The notes beneath the pieces are model-generated. The model saw nothing but the letters and a program-made list of their open reading frames with translations, ran no database searches and had not been told where the DNA came from. The position numbers were made by a program, and so were the translations under genes. From Mycobacterium simulans (lineage in GTDB: Bacteria > Actinomycetota > Actinomycetes > Mycobacteriales > Mycobacteriaceae), in the NCBI RefSeq assembly GCF_900232995.1, contig NZ_OCVX01000007.1, positions 645,835 to 709,834 on the forward strand: 64,000 bases of DNA, given 5' to 3'. How positions within the stretch are numbered: the first letter of the stretch is position 1; every line of letters begins with the position of its first letter. This document shows positions 10,402-20,341 of this stretch, in pieces.

Positions 10402-11685
10402 ATGGCGTCCAAAGCGAAAACCGACAAAGCAATTCAGGCGGTCGAACCGACCGAAGCCACCGCATCGGCGGTGGAGTTGACCGACAGCGACACCACCACG
10501 GACACCGCCGCGACGCTGCCGCACCACAGCTTCCTGTCGCGGCTCTACACCGGCACGGGCGCGTTCGAGGTGGTGGGACGTCGCAAGCTCTGGTTCGGCA
10601 TCAGCGGTGCGATCATCGCGATCGCCATCCTGTCGATCGTCATTCGTGGCTTTAGCTTCGGTATCGATTTCAAGGGCGGCACTACGGTGCAGTTCCCACA
10701 CGGCAATATCGAGGTCGAGCAGGTCGAAGAGGTTTTCAAAAAGACCATCGGCAGTGATCCCGAATCGGTGGTCATCGTCGGCACGGGTGCCTCGTCAACG
10801 GTGCAGATTCGTTCGGAAACCCTGTCCAACGACGAGACGGCGAAACTGCGCAACGCCTTGTTCGACGCGTTTCAGCCCAAAGGCACTGACGGCAAGCCCA
10901 GCAAGCAGGCCATCAGCGACTCGGCGGTTTCGGAGACCTGGGGCGGTCAGATCACCAAGAAGGCGGTCATCGCGCTGGTGGTGTTCCTGGTGCTGGTCGC
11001 GCTCTACATCACCGTGCGCTACGAGCGGTACATGACCATGGCTGCGCTCGCGGCCATGGTCTTCGACCTGACCGTCACCGCCGGCGTCTATTCGCTGGTG
11101 GGCTTCGAGGTCACACCTGCCACGGTCATCGGATTGCTGACGATCCTCGGCTTCTCGCTTTATGACACCGTCATCGTGTTCGACAAGGTCGAGGAGAACA
11201 CCCACGGCTTCCAGCACACCACCCGGCGCACCTTTGCCGAGTGGGCCAACCTGGCGGTCAACCAGACGTTCATGCGCTCGATCAACACCAGCCTGATATC
11301 GGTGCTGCCGGTGCTGGCGCTGATGGTGGTGGCGGTGTGGCTGCTGGGCGTGGGCACGCTGAAGGACCTGGCCCTGGTGCAGATGATCGGCATCATCGTG
11401 GGCACCTACTCATCGATCTTCTTCGCGACCCCGCTGCTGGTCACGATGAGGGAACGCACGGAGCTGGTGCGCACGCACAACCACCGGGTAGTCAGGCGGC
11501 GCAAGACGGGTTCGTCGGCCTCCGATGCCACCACCGAGGAGCCGGAGGAGGCCACCGCGACGCCCGAGACCGAGAAGGCGCCCAGCAAGCCGGCGGCGAC
11601 GAACAAGCCCGCGCCGGGTGCGCGGCCGGTCCGACCCACCGGAACCCGCCGTCCGACCGGCAAACGAAACGCCGGCCGCCGGTAG
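10402..11685 (+). CDS. secF: Protein-export membrane protein SecF
   Basis: 427 residues. It has an acidic N-terminal extension, a first membrane helix (LWFGISGAIIAIAILSIVI), the SecF signature FGIDFKGGTTVQF, and the membrane core with GLLTILGFSLYDTVIVFDKV, where Asp in YDTVIVFD is the conserved proton-coupling residue. A C-terminal tail of about 90 residues is rich in Pro, Ala, Thr and Arg and probably cytoplasmic. It lies five bases downstream of secD and six bases upstream of the lipoprotein gene, so the cluster is one operon. Confidence 0.97.
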   Translation: MASKAKTDKAIQAVEPTEATASAVELTDSDTTTDTAATLPHHSFLSRLYTGTGAFEVVGRRKLWFGISGAIIAIAILSIVIRGFSFGIDFKGGTTVQFPHGNIEVEQVEEVFKKTIGSDPESVVIVGTGASSTVQIRSETLSNDETAKLRNALFDAFQPKGTDGKPSKQAISDSAVSETWGGQITKKAVIALVVFLVLVALYITVRYERYMTMAALAAMVFDLTVTAGVYSLVGFEVTPATVIGLLTILGFSLYDTVIVFDKVEENTHGFQHTTRRTFAEWANLAVNQTFMRSINTSLISVLPVLALMVVAVWLLGVGTLKDLALVQMIGIIVGTYSSIFFATPLLVTMRERTELVRTHNHRVVRRRKTGSSASDATTEEPEEATATPETEKAPSKPAATNKPAPGARPVRPTGTRRPTGKRNAGRR

Positions 11686-11690
11686 TCGCG

Positions 11691-13364
11691 ATGGCCACCC
11701 GGTGTTGGTTGCGGGGTGCCCCAGAAGCCCTAGTGGGTGTTGGTCTGGCGGCGACGCTGGTGGCGTCCACGCTGACCGCATGTTCCGGTAGCGCCGCGGG
11801 CCAGATCGACTACGTGGTCGACGGCGCGTTGTCCACTTACAACACCAACACCGTCATCGGGGCCGCATCTGCGGGAGCGCAGGCATTTGCACGCACGCTC
11901 GGTGGGTTCGGTTACCACGGACCAGATGGCCAGGTGGTCGCCGACCACGACTTCGGAACCATCTCGGTGGTGGGCGGTGCGCCCTTAGTGCTCGACTATC
12001 AAATCGCCGACAACGCAGTCTATTCCGACGGTAAGGAGGTGACCTGCGACGACCTGGTGCTAACCTGGGCCGCCCAGTCCGGACGCTTCCCTGGCTTCGA
12101 CGCCGCCACGCAGGCCGGCTACATCGACATCGCCAACATCGAATGCATGCCGGGGCAGAAGAAGGCCCGAGTGTCGTTCATCCCGGACCGCGCTGTCGTC
12201 GACTACACCCAACTGTTCACCGCAACATCGCTGATGCCGTCGCACGTTATCGCAGACACCTTAGGCATTGATGTCACCGCGGCGCTGCTGACCAACAAGG
12301 CGCCCCTGGTGGAACAGATTGCGCGACTGTGGAATACCACCTGGGACCTCAAACCGGGCCTCAAACCCGACGAAGTCCGCCAACGCTTCCCGTCGTCGGG
12401 CCCGTACCGGATCGACTCCGTGTTGGATGGTGGCGCCGTGGTGCTCGTCGCCAACGACCGTTGGTGGGGCGCAAGGGCGATCACCAAGAGGATCACCGTA
12501 TGGCCCCAGGGAGCCGACATCCAGGATCGGGTCAACAACCGCAAGGTGGACGTGGTCGACGTCGCGGCGGGGTCGTCGGGGGCGCTGGCCACTCCGGACA
12601 ACTACCAGCGCAGTGACTCGCCCTCGGCGGGGATCGAGCAGCTGATCTTCGCTCCGCGGGGACCGCTGGCGGATGTCCGCAACCGCCGCGCGCTCGCGCT
12701 GTGCACGCCACGAGACGCGATCGCCCGGGATGCCGGGGTGGCGATCGCCAATTCGCGGCTGAGCCCGGCCACCGAGGACGCCGTCGCCACCGCCGACGGC
12801 GTGACCGAGGCCGGTCCGTTCAATAAGGCCGATCCGGCCGCCGCCCGGGATGCGCTGGGCGGCGCGCCCCTGACGGTGCGCATGGGTTACCGGGGGCCCA
12901 ACGCGCGCTTGGCAGCCACCATCGGGGCGATCGCCAAGTCGTGCGCCCCGGCCGGAATCACCGTTTCCGATGTGACTCTGGACACATCGGGTCCCCAGGC
13001 GATCAGGGACGGAAAGATCGACGTCTTGCTCGCCAGCACCGGCGGAGCCACCGGTAGTGGATCCACCGGATCGTCGGCGATGGATGCCTATGACCTGCAC
13101 AGCGGCAACGGAAACAACCTTTCGGGCTACGCGAACCCTCAGGTGGACAGCATCATTGGCGCGTTGGCGGTATCCGCCGACCCCGCTGAGCGTGTCAGGT
13201 TGCTTGCCGACGCAGCGCCGGTACTCTGGGCAGAGGTGCCAACGTTGCCGTTGTACCGACAGCAGCGGACGTTGCTGATGTCGAAAAAGATGTATGCCGT
13301 GAGCAGGAACCCGACTCGTTGGGGAGCGGGTTGGAATATGGACCGATGGGCCCTAATGCAATGA
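11691..13364 (+). CDS. Lipoprotein, ABC peptide-binding (SBP family 5)
   Basis: 557 residues from ATG 11691. A lipoprotein signal ends in LTAC (lipobox cysteine near residue 31: [11 protein letters not shown]). The rest is a family 5 extracellular solute-binding fold, as in DppA/Opp[17 protein letters not shown] near residue 105, the [11 protein letters not shown] segment, and a C-terminal lobe with [11 protein letters not shown]. No permease or ATPase genes are adjacent, so it is an orphan binding protein or is secretion-linked through its SecDF operon. Length and position match Rv2585c. The frame continues upstream inside secF but has no signal peptide there. Confidence 0.93.
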   Translation: MATRCWLRGAPEALVGVGLAATLVASTLTACSGSAAGQIDYVVDGALSTYNTNTVIGAASAGAQAFARTLGGFGYHGPDGQVVADHDFGTISVVGGAPLVLDYQIADNAVYSDGKEVTCDDLVLTWAAQSGRFPGFDAATQAGYIDIANIECMPGQKKARVSFIPDRAVVDYTQLFTATSLMPSHVIADTLGIDVTAALLTNKAPLVEQIARLWNTTWDLKPGLKPDEVRQRFPSSGPYRIDSVLDGGAVVLVANDRWWGARAITKRITVWPQGADIQDRVNNRKVDVVDVAAGSSGALATPDNYQRSDSPSAGIEQLIFAPRGPLADVRNRRALALCTPRDAIARDAGVAIANSRLSPATEDAVATADGVTEAGPFNKADPAAARDALGGAPLTVRMGYRGPNARLAATIGAIAKSCAPAGITVSDVTLDTSGPQAIRDGKIDVLLASTGGATGSGSTGSSAMDAYDLHSGNGNNLSGYANPQVDSIIGALAVSADPAERVRLLADAAPVLWAEVPTLPLYRQQRTLLMSKKMYAVSRNPTRWGAGWNMDRWALMQ

Positions 13365-13371
13365 GGCTGCA

Positions 13372-13914
13372 GTGACATCTATCAGGGGGAGCGCCCCCGT
13401 TGCCGACGTGATCGCGTCGCTGACCCGGGATGTCGCCGATTTCCCCAAGCCCGGCATCCAGTTCAAAGACCTCACCCCACTATTCGCCGACCGCGAGGCG
13501 ATGTCCGCGGTGATCGACGCGCTGGCTGACGTTGCGTCCGGCGCCGATCTGGTGGCTGGCATCGATTCTCGCGGTCTGTTGGTGGCGGCGGCCATCGCCG
13601 CGCGCCTAGGCACCGGCATGTTGGCGATCCGCAAGAGCGGCAAGCTGCCTCCGCCGGTGCTCAGCGAGGACTACGACATGGAATATGGCTCCGCCACCAT
13701 GGAGATTCCCGCGGACAGTCTCGAGTTGCGCGACCGCAGCGTCGTGATCGTTGACGACGTGTTGGCTACCGGAGGCACTCTCGGCGCGGCCACCAGGCTG
13801 CTGGAACGCACCGGCGCCAACGTGACCGCGGCAGCCGTGATCATGGAATTCACCTCGCTGGGCGGTCGCGAGGCGATTGCGCCGCTACCGGTGCACAGCC
13901 TGAGCAAGGTCTAG
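13372..13914 (+). CDS. apt: Adenine phosphoribosyltransferase
   Basis: 180 residues, the normal Apt length. It salvages adenine with PRPP to give AMP. Visible motifs: [17 protein letters not shown] near the N-terminus, [15 protein letters not shown], and the PRPP-binding [17 protein letters not shown]. The GTG 13372 start sits eight bases after the lipoprotein stop with a weak TGAGG upstream. It is 44 bases upstream of relA; linkage of apt and rel is common in actinobacteria and fits a shared purine-nucleotide theme. Confidence 0.96.
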   Translation: MTSIRGSAPVADVIASLTRDVADFPKPGIQFKDLTPLFADREAMSAVIDALADVASGADLVAGIDSRGLLVAAAIAARLGTGMLAIRKSGKLPPPVLSEDYDMEYGSATMEIPADSLELRDRSVVIVDDVLATGGTLGAATRLLERTGANVTAAAVIMEFTSLGGREAIAPLPVHSLSKV

Positions 13915-13957
13915 TTCGCGGGCTTACGCGATATCCTCGAGGTCGGAGGTGACGACC

Positions 13958-16336
13958 GTGGCGGATGATCAGAGTTCGACGCAAGCTGTTGCGCCGCCAC
14001 CCAGCGAAGCCGCACCACTGCCCGTCGAGCCGATTGTCGAAACGCCCGAGCCGCCGGTAGAGACCCTAAAGACGACCAGTAGCGCGTCTCGCCGCGTCCG
14101 CGCCCGGCTGGCCCGGCGGATGACCGCCCGGAGCGGAGCCATCAATCCGGTGCTCGAGCCGCTGGTTGCCGTGCACCGGGAGATCTATCCCAAGGCCGAC
14201 CTTTCGATGGTGCAGCGCGCCTTTGAGGTCGCCGACCAGCGGCATGCCAGCCAATTGCGCCACTCCGGTGACCCCTACATCACCCACCCGCTGGCGGTGG
14301 CCAACATTCTCGCCGAGTTGGGCATGGACACCACGACTTTGGTGGCCGCGTTGCTGCACGACACGGTCGAGGACACCGGCTACACGCTGGAGGCGTTGTC
14401 CGAAGAGTTCGGCGAGGAGGTTGGCCACCTCGTTGACGGGGTGACCAAGCTGGACCGGGTGGTGCTGGGCAGCGCCGCCGAGGGCGAGACGATCCGCAAG
14501 ATGATCACCGCGATGGCCCGCGATCCACGAGTGCTGGTGATCAAGGTGGCCGACCGACTGCACAACATGCGCACCATGCGCTTCCTGCCGCCGGAGAAGC
14601 AGGCCCGCAAGGCGCGCGAGACGTTGGAAGTCATTGCGCCCCTTGCGCATCGGCTGGGCATGGCCAGCGTCAAGTGGGAGCTGGAAGACCTGTCGTTCGC
14701 GATCCTGCACCCCAAGAAGTACGAGGAGATCGTGCGGCTGGTCGCCGGCCGCGCGCCGTCTCGCGACACCTACCTGGCCAAGGTCCGTGCCGAGATCATC
14801 GCCACCCTGAGCGCGTCGAAAATCAAAGCGACCGTGGAGGGTCGGCCCAAGCACTACTGGTCGATCTATCAGAAGATGATCGTCAAGGGACGCGATTTCG
14901 ACGACATCCACGACCTGGTCGGCATTCGTATCCTTTGCGACGAGATCCGCGACTGCTATGCCGCTGTGGGTGTGGTGCATTCGCTGTGGCAGCCGATGGC
15001 GGGGCGGTTCAAGGACTACATCGCCCAGCCCAGATACGGTGTGTACCAGTCACTGCACACCACGGTGGTGGGGCCGGAGGGCAAGCCGCTCGAGGTCCAG
15101 ATTCGTACCCGGGACATGCACCGCACCGCGGAATACGGCATCGCCGCGCACTGGCGCTACAAAGAAGCCAAGGGCCGCAATGGCGTTCTGCATCCACATG
15201 CCGCCGCCGAGATCGACGACATGGCGTGGATGCGTCAGCTGCTCGACTGGCAACGGGAGGCCGCTGATCCCGGCGAGTTCCTGGAATCGTTGCGTTACGA
15301 CCTTGCAGTGCAAGAGATTTTCGTGTTCACGCCCAAGGGTGATGTCATCACGCTGCCGACGGGTTCGACGCCGGTGGACTTCGCCTACGCGGTGCACACC
15401 GAGGTCGGCCATCGCTGCATCGGCGCCAGGGTCAACGGCCGGTTGGTGGCGCTGGAGCGCAAGCTGGAAAACGGCGAAGTCGTCGAGGTTTTCACCTCCA
15501 AGGCACCCAATGCCGGGCCGTCGCGGGACTGGCAGCAGTTCGTGGTGTCGCCGCGCGCCAAGACGAAGATCCGGCAGTGGTTCGCCAAGGAGCGGCGTGA
15601 GGAGGCGCTGGAGGCGGGCAAGGACGCGATGGCCCGCGAGGTGCGCCGCGGCGGACTTCCGTTGCAGCGCTTGGTGAATGGCGAGTCCATGGCGGCCGTG
15701 GCCCGCGAGCTGCACTACGCCGACGTGTCGGCGCTGTATACCGCCATCGGTGAGGGGCATGTGTCGGCTCGGCACGCTGTGCAGCGGCTGCTGGCGGAGC
15801 TGGGCGGCATCGACCAGGCCGAGGAGGAACTGGCCGAGCGGTCCACGCCGACGACGATGCTGCGGCGCACGCGCAGCACCGACGACGTCGGGGTCTCGGT
15901 CCCCGGCGCCCCTGGCGTGCTGACCAAGCTGGCCAAATGCTGCACGCCGGTGCCGGGCGACCAGATCATGGGATTCGTCACCCGCGGCGGCGGGGTCAGT
16001 GTGCACCGCACCGACTGCACCAACGCCGCGTCGCTCCAGCAGCAGGCCGAGCGCATTATCGAGGTGCTGTGGGCGCCGTCGCCGTCGTCGGTGTTCCTGG
16101 TCGCGATCCAGGTTGAGGCGCTCGACCGGCACCGGCTGCTGTCGGACGTGACGCGGGTGCTGGCCGACGAGAAGGTCAACATCCTGTCCGCGTCCGTCAC
16201 CACCTCGGGTGACCGGGTGGCGATCAGCCGGTTCACTTTCGAGATGGGCGACCCGAAGCATCTGGGGCATCTGCTCAACGTGGTGCGCAACGTCGAAGGC
16301 GTCTACGACGTCTACCGCGTGACGTCAGCGGCCTAA
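13958..16336 (+). CDS. relA: Bifunctional (p)ppGpp synthetase/hydrolase Rel
   Basis: 792 residues. Makes and degrades (p)ppGpp in the stringent response. Domains: HD hydrolase with [13 protein letters not shown] and [11 protein letters not shown]; synthetase with the RFKD motif of bifunctional enzymes ([20 protein letters not shown]) and [20 protein letters not shown] with [20 protein letters not shown]; and a C-terminal ACT domain ([20 protein letters not shown]). I chose GTG 13958 because GGAGG at 13944-13948 is nine bases away; GTG 13949 would touch it. The N-terminal 45 residues are Pro/Thr-rich. The gene ends just before a long hairpin. Confidence 0.97.
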   Translation: MADDQSSTQAVAPPPSEAAPLPVEPIVETPEPPVETLKTTSSASRRVRARLARRMTARSGAINPVLEPLVAVHREIYPKADLSMVQRAFEVADQRHASQLRHSGDPYITHPLAVANILAELGMDTTTLVAALLHDTVEDTGYTLEALSEEFGEEVGHLVDGVTKLDRVVLGSAAEGETIRKMITAMARDPRVLVIKVADRLHNMRTMRFLPPEKQARKARETLEVIAPLAHRLGMASVKWELEDLSFAILHPKKYEEIVRLVAGRAPSRDTYLAKVRAEIIATLSASKIKATVEGRPKHYWSIYQKMIVKGRDFDDIHDLVGIRILCDEIRDCYAAVGVVHSLWQPMAGRFKDYIAQPRYGVYQSLHTTVVGPEGKPLEVQIRTRDMHRTAEYGIAAHWRYKEAKGRNGVLHPHAAAEIDDMAWMRQLLDWQREAADPGEFLESLRYDLAVQEIFVFTPKGDVITLPTGSTPVDFAYAVHTEVGHRCIGARVNGRLVALERKLENGEVVEVFTSKAPNAGPSRDWQQFVVSPRAKTKIRQWFAKERREEALEAGKDAMAREVRRGGLPLQRLVNGESMAAVARELHYADVSALYTAIGEGHVSARHAVQRLLAELGGIDQAEEELAERSTPTTMLRRTRSTDDVGVSVPGAPGVLTKLAKCCTPVPGDQIMGFVTRGGGVSVHRTDCTNAASLQQQAERIIEVLWAPSPSSVFLVAIQVEALDRHRLLSDVTRVLADEKVNILSASVTTSGDRVAISRFTFEMGDPKHLGHLLNVVRNVEGVYDVYRVTSAA

Positions 16337-16355
16337 CGTTCCCGACTTTCCCGGC

Positions 16356-16411
16356 GAGCAGACGCGAAAGCCCCCATTTTCGTGCCGAAAAGGGGGCTTT
16401 CGCGTCTGCTC
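16356..16411. terminator. Long perfect hairpin after relA (copy 1)
   Basis: The arms at 16356-16375 and 16392-16411 are perfectly complementary over 20 bases; the outer arm begins GAGCAGACGCGAAAG. The intervening bases form a nested TTTTCG-TGC-CGAAAA stem. It lies 19 bases after the relA stop and just before the stop of the convergent PE_PGRS gene, so it is probably a bidirectional terminator. The same outer arm recurs at 17312 and 42336. Confidence 0.75.
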
Positions 16412-16419
16412 GGCCGGAC

Positions 16420-17194
16420 CTACGAGGCGCCGATTCCGCCAGTTCCGGCGGTGCCGCCGACGCCGCCGAAGATCCCGTCGGGGGGGCCGCCGCTGCCACC
16501 GCCGCCGCCGGTGCCGCCGGGGATGATCAAGCCCCCGGAGAACTTGGTGCCGCCGTCTCCGCCTCTGCCTCCGGTGCCTCCGGTGCCGCCGGGGCCGCCG
16601 AAAGGCGGGCCCTTGGCGCCCATGCCTCCGGTGCCCGAACAACAACCCGCCGTTGCCGCCCGCACCACCGGCCGCACCCGCTCCACCGGCACCGCCACTG
16701 CCACCGGTCCCGATCAGCCCCGCAACGCCGCCGGCGCCGCCGGCCACCCCCGGATTGATACCGGCCATTCCATTGCCACCATTGCCGTACAGCAACCCGC
16801 CGGCCCCGCCGGCCTGCCCGGGCGAGGTTCCGTCAGCGCCGTTGCCGATCAGCGGTCGGCCAAACAACGTCAACGTGGGCGCGTTGACCGCATTCAGTAT
16901 CACCTGTTCTGCATTGGCCGCTTCGGCCTCGCCATAGGCACCCGCGCTGTCGGTCAAGGTCCGCACAAACTCGTCGTGATACGCAGCCGCCCGGGTGCTG
17001 AGCAGCTGGTACTCCCAGGCGTGCGCCTCAAACAGCGCTGCGATGGTCGTCGACACCTCGTCCGCGGCCGCTGGCAGCAAGCCTGCGGTGCGGGTGGCTG
17101 CTGCGGCATTCGCCGCATTCATCGTCGAACCGATTCCTGCAACATCCGTTGCCGCCGCCACCAGCAGCTCGGGTATCACGTTCAGCAATGACAC
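16420..17194 (-). pseudogene. Short PE_PGRS gene with a frameshift
   Basis: GTG 17192-17194 opens a PE domain ([20 protein letters not shown]), followed by the [11 protein letters not shown] linker and glycine-rich repeats. Near 16634-16636, in a CCC run, the glycine-rich pattern leaves the starting frame: the first frame reads on into arginine-rich sequence to 16325, while [20 protein letters not shown] continues in another frame to a stop at 16420. Removing one base (or adding two) restores a protein of about 257 residues. It may be a pseudogene, a phase-variable gene or a sequencing error. It sits between relA and ppiB, which I remember as adjacent in M. tuberculosis. Confidence 0.75.
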
Positions 17195-17311
17195 CAGCCA
17201 CCTGCCGTTTCATGCCGACGCTGTGTGCGATGGCGAGGAAGTCGAGGTCCGTGCCAGTAAAGGTAGGTATTGGGAGCCTGTGAAGGGCCCGGAATGCCCA
17301 ACTTTCCCGGC

Positions 17312-17367
17312 GAGCAGACGCGAAAGGCCCTTTTTTTGTGCCGAAAAGGGGGCTTTCGCGTCTGCTC
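17312..17367. terminator. Hairpin between PE_PGRS and ppiB (copy 2)
   Basis: The outer arms GAGCAGACGCGAAAG (17312-17326) and its complement (17353-17367) match perfectly over 15 bases, and the inner part pairs CCCTTTT with AAAAGGG. The flank ACTTTCCCGGC directly before it is also shared with copy 1 at 16356. It lies just past the ppiB stop and upstream of the PE_PGRS start, and is probably the ppiB terminator. Confidence 0.7.
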
Positions 17368-17375
17368 GCCCGAAC

Positions 17376-18254
17376 TCAGTCGAGCAGCACGGGCTTGATG
17401 ATGACTTCGGGGGCGGGCGGGCCGTCCTCGCCGCCCCCGGCCACGCCCGCCTGGGCGATCTTGTCCAGGGTGGCCAGCCCGTCGGCCTGAATGGTGCCGA
17501 ACACCGTGTACTCCGGCGGCAGCTGCGAGTCCCGGTAGACCATGAAGAACTGGCTGCTATTGGTGTTCGGCCCGGCGTTGGCCATCGCCAGCGTGCCGCG
17601 CGGATACAGGACCGGCTCGTTCAGCTTGGGATCATTCGGCGGGTACTGATCGGTCGGATACTCGTTGGCGAACTGATAGCCGGGGCCGCCGGTGCCGTCG
17701 CCCTTCGGGTCGCCACATTGCAATACCGCCAGCGTGGGCGAGGTGGTCAGCCGGTGACATTTGGTGTCGTTGAAAAACCCTTGGTTCGCCAGGCTGGCGA
17801 AACTGTTTACCGTGCAAGGGGATTCGTTGTTGGCCAGCATGATGCCGACCTTGCCCTGGTTGGTCACCATGCTGACGCTCACCTGAGCCGGTTCGGTAGG
17901 CACCTTGCCGGTCCGCGGCGGCTTGACCGGTTTGACGGCCTTGTCCGGCGACGGCGGGTATTGGCAGTTGGCGCCGACGTTGGCCGACGGCTGGAACGGC
18001 GGCATCGGCGCGACGGGCGGGGTTTGCGGGGGACTGGTCGAGGCCGAGCTGCTGGGGGACGCCGCGGGCTTGTTCTTGTGGTCATCCTTGTTGATGACCA
18101 CAGTGACCACCACCGCGACGATCACGGCTACGGCAGCGCCCGCGCCGCCGACGATCGTCAGGATGCGACGACGTTTGGCTTGCTTGGCGCGGCGCTCCAG
18201 TTGCCGCTCGAGTTTGCGTTTGGCTGTGGCACGTCGCTGAGCATTGGTCGGCAC
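17376..18254 (-). CDS. ppiB: Peptidyl-prolyl cis-trans isomerase (cyclophilin), membrane-anchored
   Basis: 292 residues. A very basic N-terminus (RRATAKRKLERQLERR) precedes one membrane helix at about residues 33-54 (ILTIVGGAGAAVAVIVAVVV). A Pro/Ser-rich linker of about 70 residues leads to a cyclophilin domain with NSFASLANQGFFNDTKCHRL, GPGYQFANEYP, GTLAMANAGPNTNSSQFFMV and YTVFGTIQADGL. The catalytic and cyclosporin-binding region (Ser-Gln-Phe-Phe) is intact. It probably folds proteins on the outer face of the membrane. The start is GTG at 18254. It is divergent from the glyoxalase-like gene. Confidence 0.95.
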   Translation of the reverse strand: MPTNAQRRATAKRKLERQLERRAKQAKRRRILTIVGGAGAAVAVIVAVVVTVVINKDDHKNKPAASPSSSASTSPPQTPPVAPMPPFQPSANVGANCQYPPSPDKAVKPVKPPRTGKVPTEPAQVSVSMVTNQGKVGIMLANNESPCTVNSFASLANQGFFNDTKCHRLTTSPTLAVLQCGDPKGDGTGGPGYQFANEYPTDQYPPNDPKLNEPVLYPRGTLAMANAGPNTNSSQFFMVYRDSQLPPEYTVFGTIQADGLATLDKIAQAGVAGGGEDGPPAPEVIIKPVLLD

Positions 18255-18319
18255 GGCCGATATCTTCCCATGGCCGCCCGGTGCGGCGAGCCGGGTGGGC
18301 AGCTGGGAAACTGGGAACC

Positions 18320-18994
18320 GTGTTGATCACCGGATTTCCCGCCGGGTTGCTGCAGTGCAACTGCTATGTGCTCGCCGAACGGCCTGGCAGCGACGCCATC
18401 ATCGTCGACCCGGGCCAGCGTGCGATGGGCCCGCTGCGACAGATCTTGGACAAGAACCGGCTGACTCCGGCGGCGGTGCTGATCACGCATGGGCACATCG
18501 ACCACATGTGGTCGGCGCAGAAGGTCTCGGACACCTTCGGCTGCCCCACCTACATCCATCCCGAGGATCGGTTCATGCTGAAAGACCCGATCTACGGCAT
18601 GGGCCCGCGAGTGGCGCAGCTGGTTGCGGGCGCGTTCTTCCGCGAGCCCAAACAGATCGTCGAGCTGGATCGTGACGGCGACAAGATCGACCTCGGCGGC
18701 ATTTCCGTCAACGTCGACCACACACCGGGACACACGCGCGGGTCGGTGTGCTTCCGGATTCTTCAGGCCGCCAAGAACGACGCCGACGTCGTGTTCTCCG
18801 GTGACACCCTGTTTGAGCGCTCGATTGGCCGTTCCGATCTTTTCGGCGGCAGCGGCCGGGACCTGCTGCGCTCTATCGTCGATAAATTGTTGGTGCTCGA
18901 CGACAAGACCGTGGTACTACCCGGGCATGGCGACTCGACCACCATCGGCGCCGAACGCCGGTTCAACCCGTTCCTCGAGGGCCTGAGCCCGTGA
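18320..18994 (+). CDS. Metallo-beta-lactamase-fold hydrolase (glyoxalase II-like)
   Basis: 224 residues from GTG 18320, matching the length I remember for Rv2581c; an upstream in-frame start at 18281 has no homology support. The binuclear metal site is clear: [11 protein letters not shown] (HxHxDH), [17 protein letters not shown] and [10 protein letters not shown]. The family hydrolyses thioesters such as S-lactoylglutathione; mycobacteria lack glutathione, so the substrate is probably another thiol ester. The stop overlaps the hisS start by four bases, indicating translational coupling. Confidence 0.93.
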   Translation: MLITGFPAGLLQCNCYVLAERPGSDAIIVDPGQRAMGPLRQILDKNRLTPAAVLITHGHIDHMWSAQKVSDTFGCPTYIHPEDRFMLKDPIYGMGPRVAQLVAGAFFREPKQIVELDRDGDKIDLGGISVNVDHTPGHTRGSVCFRILQAAKNDADVVFSGDTLFERSIGRSDLFGGSGRDLLRSIVDKLLVLDDKTVVLPGHGDSTTIGAERRFNPFLEGLSP

Positions 18995-20253
18995 CGCAGT
19001 TCAGCGCACCCAAGGGCGTCCCGGACTACGTGCCGCCCGACTCGGAGCAGTTTGTTGCGGTGCGTGACGGGCTGCTTGGGGTTGCCCGTCGCGCCGGCTA
19101 CGGCCACATCGAGCTGCCGATCTTCGAGGACACCGCCCTGTTCGCCCGCGGCGTGGGCGAATCCACCGACGTGGTGTCCAAGGAGATGTACACGTTCGCC
19201 GACCGCGGTGACCGTTCGGTGACGCTGCGTCCCGAGGGCACCGCAGGGGTGGTGCGTGCCGTTATCGAACATGGCCTGGACCGCGGCGCGCTGCCGGTGA
19301 AGCTGTGCTACTCGGGCCCGTTTTTCCGCTACGAGCGCCCGCAGGCCGGTCGGTATCGCCAGTTGCAGCAGGTCGGCGTCGAGGCGATCGGCGTCGACGA
19401 TCCGGCGCTGGACGCCGAAGTGATCGCGGTTGCCGACACCGGCTTTCGCTCCCTGGGGCTCAACGGGTTTCGTTTGGAAATTACCTCGCTGGGCGATGAC
19501 AGCTGCCGACCGCAGTACCGAGAACTGTTACAGGAATTCCTATTTGGGCTCTCGCTTGACGAAGAGACGCGGCGCCGCGCGCAACTCAACCCGCTGCGGG
19601 TGCTCGACGACAAGCGCCCGGAGGTACGTGCGCTGACGGCCGAGGCGCCGGTGCTGCTCGATCATCTCTCCGATAGCGCCAAGCAGCATTTCGACACCGT
19701 GCTGGCCCATCTGGATGCACTCGGGGTGCCGTACGTAATCAACCCGCGGATGGTGCGCGGGCTTGATTACTACACCAAGACCACATTTGAGTTCGTGCAC
19801 GACGGGTTGGGGGCGCAGTCGGGGATTGGCGGTGGCGGCCGGTACGACGGTCTGATGCGTCAGCTTGGCGGGCAAGACCTTTCAGGCATTGGGTTCGGGT
19901 TGGGGGTGGACCGGACGCTGCTCGCGCTGCGGGCCGAGGGCAAGAGCGTGGGGGAGACGACCCGCTGCGACGTGTTCGGGGTGCCGCTGAGTGAGGCGGC
20001 CAAGCTGCGGCTGGCGGTGCTGGCGGGGCAGTTGCGGGCCGCCGGTTTGCGGGTTGACCTGGCCTACGGTGACCGCGGGCTCAAAGGGGCTATGCGCGCC
20101 GCCGACCGATCCGGGGCCCGGCTGGCGCTGGTCGCCGGCGATCGTGACCTCGAGGCCGGCAGTGTTGGCGTGAAGAATCTGGCGACCGGCGAGCAGGTGT
20201 CGGTTCCTTTGGATTCGGTTGTTACTGAGGTGCTTTCGCTGTTGAGTGCGTAG
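18991..20253 (+). CDS. hisS: Histidyl-tRNA synthetase
   Basis: 420 residues of a class II aminoacyl-tRNA synthetase. Motif 2 is in [20 protein letters not shown], the histidine-specific signature appears as [16 protein letters not shown], and motif 3 is [15 protein letters not shown]. The C-terminal anticodon-binding domain starts near [13 protein letters not shown]. The start is GTG 18991, overlapping the preceding gene by four bases. Confidence 0.97.
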   Translation: MTQFSAPKGVPDYVPPDSEQFVAVRDGLLGVARRAGYGHIELPIFEDTALFARGVGESTDVVSKEMYTFADRGDRSVTLRPEGTAGVVRAVIEHGLDRGALPVKLCYSGPFFRYERPQAGRYRQLQQVGVEAIGVDDPALDAEVIAVADTGFRSLGLNGFRLEITSLGDDSCRPQYRELLQEFLFGLSLDEETRRRAQLNPLRVLDDKRPEVRALTAEAPVLLDHLSDSAKQHFDTVLAHLDALGVPYVINPRMVRGLDYYTKTTFEFVHDGLGAQSGIGGGGRYDGLMRQLGGQDLSGIGFGLGVDRTLLALRAEGKSVGETTRCDVFGVPLSEAAKLRLAVLAGQLRAAGLRVDLAYGDRGLKGAMRAADRSGARLALVAGDRDLEAGSVGVKNLATGEQVSVPLDSVVTEVLSLLSA

Positions 20254-20341
20254 CGGGCAATTGCGAAATCACTTGTGTCACTTTAGTTTCAGTGGTTTCA
20301 GCGCGAGGATTTCTGTCGGTGGGTGCTCATAGTATGCGGGC

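Noticed and set aside
14066-16270. Two long minus-strand frames opposite relA
   Set aside because: They are His/Arg-rich shadows of a highly conserved plus-strand gene and have no ribosome-binding site.
16382-17191. Plus-strand Pro-rich frame across the second PE_PGRS gene
   Set aside because: It is again the complement of PGRS repeats and has no domain of its own.
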